From the NCBI GenBank assembly GCA_905233965.1, contig CAJOFG010000003.1, positions 5,971 through 23,565 of the forward strand: DNA of 17,595 bases, given 5' to 3'. Position 1 is the first letter of the stretch. Every line of letters starts with the position of its first letter. This stretch comes from an uncultured Selenomonadaceae bacterium. GTDB taxonomy: Bacteria > Bacillota > Negativicutes > Selenomonadales > Selenomonadaceae. The position numbers and the translations under genes were made by a program. The notes below the pieces were generated by a model. It saw nothing but the letters and a program-made list of their open reading frames with translations. It made no database searches and was not told where the DNA came from. Positions 6,957-13,616 of this stretch are shown here, in pieces.

Positions 6957-8198
6957 TCAGCCCAAACGCTCCCTCTGTTTTGTCAAAGCTTCCAACCAAA
7001 CGATTTTAAGCGGCACATTATTTTTTTCGGCAAGTCGCCGGCAGTCCTCATACTCCGGAGTTATCGAAACAATTTTTCCGTCATACGCGCTGACTTTGCA
7101 TTGCACTTCGCCGAATTTCGTTTCGACTTTCGCAAATTTCCGCGCCGCCTCAATTCTGTCGTCAACATGAATTACGCGGATACCTATGCTCGTGCTTTCC
7201 TCAAAAATAATTTTTGTGCACTCTTCGCGGTGTTCGTCGTCAACGAGGACGGAAAGAGTTTGCGCCGGACGATTTTTTTTCATGTAAATATTCGTCGTCC
7301 AAACATCGACCGCGCCGGCTGAAAAAAGTTTTTCGTAAAGTCTGCCGTAAATTTGCGGGTTCATATCGTCGATATTCGTTTCAAGTTTGACGAAATGCCT
7401 TTGCACTTTGCCGCCGAACTCTCCGAAATAAATTCTGAGTACGTTGGGAATTTTCAAATCCAAAGTGCCGGCACCGTAACCGATTTTTTCCGAAATAAAA
7501 TCTTCCGGCAAACTTGCGCTGAACTCTGCCAAAGAATTTACAATCGCCGCGCCGGTCGGAGTGGTCAACTCTTTTTCCGCGCCGAACGAAAAAGTTTTGA
7601 ACCCCTGCAAAAGCTCCGCAGTCGCCGGAGCCGGAACCGGCATGAGTCCGTGCGCACATTGGACGAACCCGCCGCCGACATTTATTTTGGAAACGAAAAT
7701 TTTTTCCGCGTCGAGCCAATCCAAACAGAGAGCGCAACCGACGATATCAATTATCGAATCGACCGCACCGACTTCGTGAAAATGAACTTTATCCGGCGGC
7801 AGTGCATGAACTTTTCCTTCGGCTGTCGCGATGACGGAAAAAATCGACAGAGCTTTTTGCTTGACGGAATTTTTTAAATCTGACGCATCGATAATTTCGC
7901 GAATGTCCGCCATAGTCCGGTGAGTGTGTCCGGTAATTTGTCGGGGCAACCTGCGAATGTTCGAGGCGTGCCGGTGAACGTGTTCCGGTTCAAAGTCACT
8001 CAAAAGTTTCACGTTGACATACGACGCACCTATTCCGTTTTTGTTCACGTCGGAAATTTCGAGATGATATTCGCCGGAGATATTTAATTTTTCCAATTCG
8101 GTCTGAAGAAATTTTTCCGGCACGCCGAGTTGGATACACGCGCCGAGAAACATATTTCCGCTGATGCCGGACGCGCAGTCCAGATACAAAGCTTTCAT
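6957..8198 (-). CDS. larC: Nickel-pincer cofactor nickel chelatase LarC
   Basis: LarC inserts nickel into the pyridinium-bisthiocarboxylate mononucleotide to finish the nickel-pincer cofactor first found in lactate racemase. The start chosen is the internal ATG at 8198, with AAGGA upstream, because the product then opens MKALYLDCASGISG as the family does; the frame stays open to 8288, but that extension lies in a terminator hairpin. The 413 residues include a His-rich stretch (71-95), VHFHEVGAVDSIIDI (138-152), HGLMPVPAPAT (183-193), TPTG (213-216) and NIDDMNP (275-281), which opens the C-terminal domain. LarC1 and LarC2 are one uninterrupted frame, unlike the frameshifted Lactiplantibacillus gene. 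N15 stands where the family usually has Asp (SGDMFLG). No larA, larB or larE is in the window. Confidence 0.92.
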   Translation of the reverse strand: MKALYLDCASGISGNMFLGACIQLGVPEKFLQTELEKLNISGEYHLEISDVNKNGIGASYVNVKLLSDFEPEHVHRHASNIRRLPRQITGHTHRTMADIREIIDASDLKNSVKQKALSIFSVIATAEGKVHALPPDKVHFHEVGAVDSIIDIVGCALCLDWLDAEKIFVSKINVGGGFVQCAHGLMPVPAPATAELLQGFKTFSFGAEKELTTPTGAAIVNSLAEFSASLPEDFISEKIGYGAGTLDLKIPNVLRIYFGEFGGKVQRHFVKLETNIDDMNPQIYGRLYEKLFSAGAVDVWTTNIYMKKNRPAQTLSVLVDDEHREECTKIIFEESTSIGIRVIHVDDRIEAARKFAKVETKFGEVQCKVSAYDGKIVSITPEYEDCRRLAEKNNVPLKIVWLEALTKQRERLG

Positions 8199-8217
8199 TA
8201 AATCATTCCTTTTTACC

Positions 8218-8254
8218 AAAAAAACTCGCACGAATTTTTTTCGATACGAGTTTT
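8218..8254 (-). terminator. Intrinsic terminator or attenuator between the kinase-like gene and larC
   Basis: Read on the minus strand, AAAACTCG-TAT-CGAA pairs with TTCG-TG-CGAGTTTT around an A-rich loop and is followed by a run of seven Ts. It ends only about 20 bases before the larC start, so larC must be read either through it or from a promoter I cannot place. The plus strand also has a T-rich tail. Confidence 0.75.
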
Positions 8255-8284
8255 TATTTTCCTTTTTTATTTTCGGACGATCTG

Positions 8285-8872
8285 TCACTTAACCAACTTG
8301 TCGAAGTCGGATTGTGACACGAGAGTTACCAATCCCATTATCGAAAGAATTTGTTCGAGAGCGACGCGGGCAGTCGAAACATTTTTCACGACAAAATCGG
8401 TCGCCTTCCAATTTTCAAATTCCTTGTTCGTTTCCGCAGAATCGACGTAATATTTTATTTCGTCGTTCGAGCAACCGGTACGCAACATTCTTTCGACAAA
8501 AGCATTGTCGTCAATCATCAGGAAAATTGAAACCAAATCTTGATTTATAAATTTTGAAAGTTGTTTTATCCCGGCCGGATCCATCATAATCATTATGCTG
8601 ATTTTATGTTGCTGATAAGACTGCAAAACGTCCTCTTTGCGCAAACCGTAGGAGCTGCCCTGATAGGAAGTGTTCACGATAAATTTTTCGGCGGCAAATT
8701 CTTCCGGCTTGACCGTGCGAAAAAGTCTGCGTTTGTAAGCGTAACGATCATCAAAATATTTTGTCGTAATCGTCGGGACATAGTGGATGCCCATCGACAT
8801 GAGCTGAGAAACCATTGTGGATTTTCCGGAGCAATGAGGTCCGAGAAATGCGAAAACTTTATTTTTTGCCAC
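8285..8872 (-). CDS. Divergent guanylate-kinase-like P-loop protein
   Basis: A 195-residue protein with a Walker A loop GPHCSGKST (11-19) and the outline of the guanylate kinase fold: TITTK where Gmk has TTR, an F-V-N strand, and YGLRKEDV (about 76-83) matching the YGT-x-K-x-x-V segment of Gmk. Several GMP-contacting positions look changed: TTRxPRxGE has become TTKYFDDRYAYKRR, and the Glu before the Tyr-Gly loop is Asn. It is therefore probably not the housekeeping guanylate kinase and may use another substrate or act as a regulator. The start is GTG at 8872 behind GGAGG. It follows the rubrerythrin fusion gene by 21 bases on the same strand, which suggests co-transcription; a terminator follows it. 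The function is unknown beyond nucleotide binding. Confidence 0.75.
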   Translation of the reverse strand: MAKNKVFAFLGPHCSGKSTMVSQLMSMGIHYVPTITTKYFDDRYAYKRRLFRTVKPEEFAAEKFIVNTSYQGSSYGLRKEDVLQSYQQHKISIMIMMDPAGIKQLSKFINQDLVSIFLMIDDNAFVERMLRTGCSNDEIKYYVDSAETNKEFENWKATDFVVKNVSTARVALEQILSIMGLVTLVSQSDFDKLVK

Positions 8873-8893
8873 TTTGAAAAAACCTCCGACTTC

Positions 8894-10072
8894 TTAATAA
8901 TTTGCCGCGTTAATCTCAAAAAAACTTTGCGGGTGTTTGCAAACCGGACATTCTTCCGGCGCGGACGTTCCGGTGACGATGTGTCCGCAATTCCGGCACT
9001 CCCAAATTTGTACGCCGGCTTTTTTGAAAACTTCCTTCATCTCGACGTTGTGCAAAAGTTTGCGATAGCGTTCCTCGTGATGTTTTTCAATCGCCGCAAC
9101 CCCTCTGAATTGTTCGGCAAGTTCCGGGAAACCTTCTTCGTCGGCCTCACGCGCCATTCGTGCATACATATCCGTCCATTCAAAATTTTCGCCTTCGGCC
9201 GCGTGCAAAAGATTTTCTGCCGTGTCGCCGAGTTCGCCGAGAGCTTTGAACCAAAGTTTTGCGTGTTCCTTTTCGTTCTCAGCCGTCTTGAGGAAAAGAG
9301 CGGCAATTTGTTCGTAGCCGTTCTTCTTTGCGACGGACGCGAAGTAAGTATATTTATTCCGGGCTTGCGATTCTCCGGCGAACGCTTCCCAAAGATTTTT
9401 TTCCGTCTTTGTTCCTGCAAGTTTATTCGGTGCCGGAGGAGCGGGAGAAACTTTTTCAAAATCGGATGCCGGGTGTTTGCAAATCGGGCAAATGAAATCG
9501 TCCGGAAGTTCTTCGCCGACATATTCGTAATTGCAAATTCTGCAACGCCAAACAGTTTTTCCGTCGGCGGTTTTTCCTGCCGGAGCCGGTTTGGGTTTGA
9601 TGTTCGACTGATAGAAATTGTAAGTCACGGACGGAACGTCGGAAAGTTTTTCCATGTCAACGATGTCCGCGATGAAAATTGAATGGGTATCGAGTTCGAC
9701 TTGTTGAATGACTTCCGCGCTGATGTAGGAATTTGTTCCTTCGGTAATTGCAAGCGTTCCGTTCGCCGTGCGTTTCACTTTGTCGAACCCGTCAAATTTA
9801 TTTACGTCCCTGCCGCTTTGAAATCCGAAACGCTTGAACAAATCAAAAGTTGCAGACTCGTCGATAATCGACGCGGTAAATTTTTTCGACTTCGCGATTA
9901 AATCGTGCGTGAAATTTGATTTATTTACCGTAATGGAAATTCTGTCTTTTGAAACCGGAGCGGCGGTGACCTGCATAACCGTGTTGATGATACAGGCGTT
10001 GTCTTTTTCTTCGGACTTGGAGCTCAAAACAAAAAGTCCGTACTGAATGTTAAACAAAACTTTGCTGTCCAT
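8894..10072 (-). CDS. Flavin reductase-rubredoxin-rubrerythrin fusion protein
   Basis: One 392-residue chain joins a whole peroxide-reducing electron path. Residues 1-155 form an FMN-binding split-barrel flavin reductase domain, as in high-molecular-weight rubredoxin. Residues 172-207 are a rubredoxin with C177, C180, C195 and C198. After a Pro/Ala linker, residues 222-345 are a rubrerythrin four-helix di-iron domain: E234, E267-x2-H270, E309-x2-E312, E329-x2-H332. Residues 355-385 are the C-terminal rubredoxin-like domain with C359, C362, C375 and C378. By family knowledge electrons would run from NAD(P)H through FMN and rubredoxin to the di-iron centre, reducing hydrogen peroxide. The start ATG at 10072 is chosen because GGGAGG sits seven bases before it; the upstream extension in the same frame has no such site. 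It is divergent from nrdD. Confidence 0.92.
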   Translation of the reverse strand: MDSKVLFNIQYGLFVLSSKSEEKDNACIINTVMQVTAAPVSKDRISITVNKSNFTHDLIAKSKKFTASIIDESATFDLFKRFGFQSGRDVNKFDGFDKVKRTANGTLAITEGTNSYISAEVIQQVELDTHSIFIADIVDMEKLSDVPSVTYNFYQSNIKPKPAPAGKTADGKTVWRCRICNYEYVGEELPDDFICPICKHPASDFEKVSPAPPAPNKLAGTKTEKNLWEAFAGESQARNKYTYFASVAKKNGYEQIAALFLKTAENEKEHAKLWFKALGELGDTAENLLHAAEGENFEWTDMYARMAREADEEGFPELAEQFRGVAAIEKHHEERYRKLLHNVEMKEVFKKAGVQIWECRNCGHIVTGTSAPEECPVCKHPQSFFEINAANY

Positions 10073-10120
10073 TTTTTTACCTCCCGAAAAAATTTTTTTC
10101 CACACCTTAAATTTTTTTTA

Positions 10121-10149
10121 ATTTTACCGGTTGAATCAAGCTTTGTAAA
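10121..10149 (-). promoter_or_regulatory. Promoter for the rubrerythrin fusion
   Basis: On the minus strand TTTACA (10144-10149) and TAAAAT (10121-10126) are separated by exactly 17 bases; each matches the sigma-A consensus at five of six positions. The leader to the start codon would be about 45 bases. Confidence 0.6.
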
Positions 10150-10156
10150 TGTTTTT

Positions 10157-10169
10157 GATTTGTCAAATC
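10157..10169. promoter_or_regulatory. Perfect palindrome, possible operator
   Basis: GATTTG-T-CAAATC is a perfect 6+1+6 palindrome lying just upstream of the rubrerythrin -35 box and about 85 bases upstream of the nrdD -35 box. Its place between two divergent redox genes suits a shared regulator. It does not match a Rex, PerR or NrdR site that I know, so no protein is named. Confidence 0.4.
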
Positions 10170-10252
10170 GGATTGAGTTGGCAAAATTCGCCGTTTTCCC
10201 GCATTTTTCCCGGTTTTTCGCCGAAATGTACCGTTTTCTTTGATTTATGAGT

Positions 10253-10281
10253 TTGATAATAAAGTTTTTCTCCGGTAGAAT
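10253..10281 (+). promoter_or_regulatory. Promoter for nrdD
   Basis: TTGATA (10253-10258) and TAGAAT (10276-10281) are spaced by 17 bases, each five of six to consensus. Transcription would begin near 10287, right at the left arm of the leader hairpin. Confidence 0.65.
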
Positions 10282-10285
10282 ATCG

Positions 10286-10332
10286 GCACTCTCCAATTTT
10301 TGGGGAGCGGTATTTGTGAGAGGAGAGTGTGC
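10286..10332 (+). promoter_or_regulatory. nrdD leader with two mutually exclusive hairpins over the ribosome binding site
   Basis: CACTCTCC (10287-10294) pairs perfectly with GGAGAGTG (10322-10329), which contains the nrdD ribosome binding site. The same left arm can pair instead with GGGGAG (10302-10307) around a 7-base loop, which frees the site. This has the shape of a small translational switch; that it acts as one is inference. Confidence 0.45.
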
Positions 10333-10333
10333 G

Positions 10334-12526
10334 ATGAAGTTAAAAACCGTAACGAAGCGTTCGGGGAACACGGTGAGTTACGATCGCGAAAAAATTTTTA
10401 ACGCCATCGTCGGAGCAAACCGCGACGCGGGAAAACCGGAATACAGACTTGAGCGCGGCGATGTTGAACGAGTGACGAACGCCGTAGAATTTGCCATAGC
10501 GGATCATGACAGCATCGGCGTTGAAGAAATTCAGGATCGCGTCGAAGAATCTTTGATGGCCTACGGATTTTTTGACGTTGCCCGGCAATACATAATGTAT
10601 CGTCAGCGTCACGCGCAGAGAAGGACGGCACAGAAAAAATTGATGGACACTTACCGCGATATTTTTTTCGCCGACTCGATTGATTCCGACTTGAAACGCG
10701 ACAACGCAAACATAAACACCGATGCGTCAATGGGAATTATGCTTAAACTCGGTGCGGAGGGCGCGAAATATTTTACCGACAATTACGTTTTGCCGGAAGA
10801 ATTTGCACGCGCCGACAAAGAAAATTTTATTCATATTCACGACAAAGATTTTTCGCTCATCACTTTGAATTGCTGTCAAATTGATTTGCTGAAACTTTTT
10901 CACGGCGGTTTTTCCACCGGTCACGGATTTTTGCGCGAACCCAATTCCATTCGCTCCTACGCGTCCCTTGCCTGTATCGCCATTCAATCAAACCAAAATG
11001 ATATGTTCGGCGGACAATCCATTAACGCTTTCGATTACGCGATGGCTGAGGGCGTGAGAAAATCTTTCAAAAAAATTCTCAAGTCCGATTTGGAGCGCGC
11101 CTGCGAATTTTGCGACATCACTCCGAACGGCGAAATAAATTTTGACATCTGCACTTATTCCGAAACGGAAAATCCGGCGGCGGTTGAAAATTTAACCGGT
11201 ATCGTCGGCTCGAAAAAAATTGCGGAAAAAATTTATCTCCAAGCTTGCCGCGACGTTGAAGAGGAAACTCATCAGGCAATGGAAGCACTCATTCATAATT
11301 TTAATACTCTTCACAGCCGCGCCGGTGCTCAAGTACCTTTCAGCTCGATTAACTACGGCATGGACACAAGCCCGGAAGGTCGGCTGGCAACCCGCGAAGT
11401 TTTGAACGCGATTGAGGCCGGACTCGGCAACGGCGAAACTCCCATTTTCCCGATTTCCGTTTTCCAACTCAAAGACGGCGTGAATTATAACGTAAACGAT
11501 CCGAATTATGATTTGTTCCGGCAAGCTTGCAAAGTCAGCGCGAAAAGATTGTTCCCGAACTTCGTCAATCTCGATGCGCCGTATAATTTGCAATACTACA
11601 AGCCCGGCGATTACAATTCATACGTCGCGACGATGGGTTGCCGTACCCGCGTCATGTCGAACGTGAACGGCGCGGAAGAGTCCGGCTCGCGCGGAAATTT
11701 TTCTTTCGTCACGATTAACCTTCCGAAACTTGCGCTTGAGGCTGAGGGCGACATCAACGAATTTTTCCGACTCTATGACAAGTACATAAATATTTCTCAC
11801 GATTATCTTTTGTTCCGCTCCAAGACGATTGAAGAGAAACACGTTTACAATTATCCGTTCCTCATGGGGCAGGGCGTTTGGATGGGCTCGGACAAATTGA
11901 AACCCGGCGACAAAATCGGCGAAGTTTTGAAACACGCGTCCTACTCAATCGGTTTTTGCGGTCTTGCCGAATGTCTTGTCGCTTTAATCGGAAAGCATCA
12001 CGGTGAGAGCGAAGAGGCGCAACAACTCGGTTTAAAAATCGTCAGCCACCTTCGTCAACGCACGGACAATTACACGGCGAAAGAAAAACGGAATTGGACG
12101 ACGTTCGGCACGCCGGCAGAGTCCACCGCCGGACAATTTCAACGGGCGAATCGCAAACGCTACGGAGTGATTAAAGGCGTGACCGACAGAGGTTACATGA
12201 CAAATTCCAGTCACGTCCCGGTTTATTACGACATTTGCGCGAACGATAAAATTCAAATCGAAGCACCTTATCACGCGCTGGAAAATGCCGGACACATCGC
12301 TTATATCGAAATGGACGGCGACCCGACGAAAAATATTTCCGCGTTCGAGGCTGTCGTCCGGGCAATGCACGACGCGAACATGGGATATTTTTCAATCAAT
12401 CACCCGGTGGACAGAGATCCGGTTTGCGGCTACACCGGGATTATCGCGAATGAATGTCCGCATTGTCACCGTCGTGAAGTCGAATCCGGAACTTTCCACA
12501 TCGACAGATTGAATCAGGTACATTGA
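10334..12526 (+). CDS. nrdD: Anaerobic (class III) ribonucleoside-triphosphate reductase, apparently lacking the glycyl-radical loop
   Basis: NrdD makes deoxynucleotides without oxygen using a glycyl radical installed by NrdG. The start ATG at 10334 follows AGGAGAG, and the product opens MKLKTVTKRSGNTVSYD, a typical ATP-cone start (cone about 1-95). The catalytic barrel follows, with MGCRTRV carrying the expected thiyl cysteine (C436) and GLAECLVALIGKHHGES. The end is abnormal. After NHPVDRDPVCGYTG and the zinc-type CPHC (C698, C708, C711) the protein stops at HIDRLNQVH (730 residues), where the family continues with an R-x-x-GY glycyl-radical motif and roughly 40 more residues. No such motif is found in any frame before the terminator. 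Either the gene is a truncated pseudogene, or the radical loop comes from another polypeptide, or the assembly is wrong. nrdG is not adjacent. Confidence 0.9.
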   Translation: MKLKTVTKRSGNTVSYDREKIFNAIVGANRDAGKPEYRLERGDVERVTNAVEFAIADHDSIGVEEIQDRVEESLMAYGFFDVARQYIMYRQRHAQRRTAQKKLMDTYRDIFFADSIDSDLKRDNANINTDASMGIMLKLGAEGAKYFTDNYVLPEEFARADKENFIHIHDKDFSLITLNCCQIDLLKLFHGGFSTGHGFLREPNSIRSYASLACIAIQSNQNDMFGGQSINAFDYAMAEGVRKSFKKILKSDLERACEFCDITPNGEINFDICTYSETENPAAVENLTGIVGSKKIAEKIYLQACRDVEEETHQAMEALIHNFNTLHSRAGAQVPFSSINYGMDTSPEGRLATREVLNAIEAGLGNGETPIFPISVFQLKDGVNYNVNDPNYDLFRQACKVSAKRLFPNFVNLDAPYNLQYYKPGDYNSYVATMGCRTRVMSNVNGAEESGSRGNFSFVTINLPKLALEAEGDINEFFRLYDKYINISHDYLLFRSKTIEEKHVYNYPFLMGQGVWMGSDKLKPGDKIGEVLKHASYSIGFCGLAECLVALIGKHHGESEEAQQLGLKIVSHLRQRTDNYTAKEKRNWTTFGTPAESTAGQFQRANRKRYGVIKGVTDRGYMTNSSHVPVYYDICANDKIQIEAPYHALENAGHIAYIEMDGDPTKNISAFEAVVRAMHDANMGYFSINHPVDRDPVCGYTGIIANECPHCHRREVESGTFHIDRLNQVH

Positions 12527-12559
12527 AAAATTTTTTGACGCAAAATAAATTTTATCGAA

Positions 12560-12590
12560 AGCAAATTTCTTGACGAAGTTTGCTTTTTTT
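12560..12590 (+). terminator. Intrinsic terminator after nrdD
   Basis: AGCAAATTTC (12560-12569) pairs with GAAGTTTGCT (12575-12584) with one T-G wobble and a 5-base loop, followed by seven Ts. It lies 34 bases after the nrdD stop, so the shortened gene end is the transcribed one. Confidence 0.9.
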
Positions 12591-12839
12591 GTTTTACCGT
12601 TACTTATCGACAATCGCGAAGTCACATCGGACACGGGAAAATTCAACACGCCCGGCAGATTGGAAGGTTTAATCGAATTGTTTCGCGTTTTGACTTTGGA
12701 AAACGGACAATTCACTTCCGACGACGAATCAATTTCAAAGTTTGAAAAAATAACCGAAAATACGACTTGGGAAAATAAAACCGATTGGAAAAAATATGCG
12801 GATATGTTGGAAAAAACGGTAACGGAGTTTATGAAATAA
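12570..12839 (+). pseudogene. Coding-like remnant without a credible start
   Basis: An open frame of up to 89 codons ends at TAA 12837-12839. From about 12597 it reads like real protein in the local codon style (NTPGRLEGLIELFRVLTLEN, then an acidic helical tail ending LEKTVTEFMK). Its only early start is a TTG inside the nrdD terminator hairpin, with no ribosome binding site; the first ATG is at 12803. I read it as the C-terminal piece of a gene whose front has been lost. I do not recognise the family. A very small expressed protein using a later TTG (12660) cannot be excluded. Confidence 0.4.
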
Positions 12840-12863
12840 TCGGCGATTATCGGAAATCGTCAC

Positions 12864-12902
12864 AAAAAAAATTCCTCACGTCGAAACGCGGGGAATTTTT
12901 TT
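12864..12902. terminator. Bidirectional terminator between the remnant and rsmG
   Basis: AAAAAAATTCC and GGAATTTTTTT form the outer stem, with a further CACGT/ACGCG-type inner stem (one mismatch) around a CGAA loop. T-runs of seven or more follow on both strands. On the minus strand it begins directly at the rsmG stop. Confidence 0.85.
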
Positions 12903-13614
12903 ATAACGGATTTTTTGGGGGAGTGCCGGCTTTGCGCGGAAATTTTTTCGGAGTCGGTTTTTCCTTCGCAATGTAAATCACTGCGCGAACGTCCGGTAAG
13001 CCGGGCAATTTTTTTTCGGCGAAAGAAATTTTTCCTCCGCCCAAAGTTTTGACGGCGGTTTGAGCGTCGGAAATTTCTTCCCGGAATTTTTTTCCTTTCA
13101 ACGCGGCAAAAAATCCTCCGACTTTCACGAACGGCAAACAGTATTCCGACAAAACATTAAGCCCGGCAACAGCGCGAGCCGTTGCAACGTCGAACATTTC
13201 CCGGAAATCTTTTTGCCTTGCGAAATCTTCGGCGCGTCCGTGAACGCAGACAACATTTTTCAAATTCAATTCGGCGACAACGCTTTTCAAAAAGTCCGTG
13301 CGCTTGGCGAGGGAGTCCAGCAGAAAAATTTCAACGTCCGGCAAAAAAATTTTCAGCGGAATACCCGGAAAGCCGGCACCCGTTCCCACGTCGATAATTT
13401 TTTTCGCGCCGGCAAAAAATTTTTCGTCGTACACGGCGAGCGAATCAATGATATGTTTGACGGCAAAATCTTTCGGTTCGGTTATCGCCGTCAAATTTAT
13501 TTTTTTGTTGTATTCGATTGTCATTCGGTAAAAAATTTCAAATTGCCGGAGTTGCTCCTCCGAAAAATCGCAACCGAAAATTTTCGCCGCCTCAATCAAA
13601 TTTTCTTTGAACAT
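12901..13614 (-). CDS. rsmG: 16S rRNA (guanine-527-N7)-methyltransferase RsmG
   Basis: RsmG uses S-adenosylmethionine to methylate N7 of G527 in 16S rRNA; loss in other bacteria gives low-level streptomycin resistance. The 237-residue product has the family marks in order: NKKINLTAI (36-44), the SAM motif DVGTGAGFPGIPLKI (75-89), LLDSLAKR (98-105), ARAVAGL (about 145-151), and the C-terminal FPRKAGTPPKNPL. The start is ATG at 13614 behind GAGGTG. It lies two bases from the end of the ABC ATPase gene, so it is the last gene of a GNAT-ABC-rsmG unit. In many Bacillota rsmG sits with mnmG near the replication origin; that context is absent here. Confidence 0.96.
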   Translation of the reverse strand: MFKENLIEAAKIFGCDFSEEQLRQFEIFYRMTIEYNKKINLTAITEPKDFAVKHIIDSLAVYDEKFFAGAKKIIDVGTGAGFPGIPLKIFLPDVEIFLLDSLAKRTDFLKSVVAELNLKNVVCVHGRAEDFARQKDFREMFDVATARAVAGLNVLSEYCLPFVKVGGFFAALKGKKFREEISDAQTAVKTLGGGKISFAEKKLPGLPDVRAVIYIAKEKPTPKKFPRKAGTPPKNPL

Positions 13615-13616
13615 AC

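Noticed and set aside
6531..7322. 263-codon open frame on the plus strand
   Set aside because: Antisense to ybeY and larC; low-complexity Phe/Arg-rich translation typical of mirror frames.
8199..8288. 30-residue N-terminal extension of larC
   Set aside because: It would be encoded by the terminator hairpin region, and the internal ATG at 8198 has a ribosome binding site and matches the family start.
8561..9682. 373-codon open frame on the plus strand
   Set aside because: It lies opposite the rubrerythrin fusion, whose domains and metal ligands are unmistakable; the antisense product has no recognisable motif.
10073..10105. 11-residue N-terminal extension of the rubrerythrin fusion
   Set aside because: GGGAGG is ideally placed for the ATG at 10072, and this binding site would lie inside the extension.
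10247..10333. 29-residue N-terminal extension of nrdD
   Set aside because: It overlaps the promoter; the ATG at 10334 has AGGAGAG and gives the standard ATP-cone opening.
12524..12590. Readthrough, selenocysteine or frameshift continuation of nrdD past TGA
   Set aside because: None of the three frames after the stop encodes an R-x-x-GY motif, and the terminator follows at once; there is no SECIS-like structure beyond the terminator hairpin.
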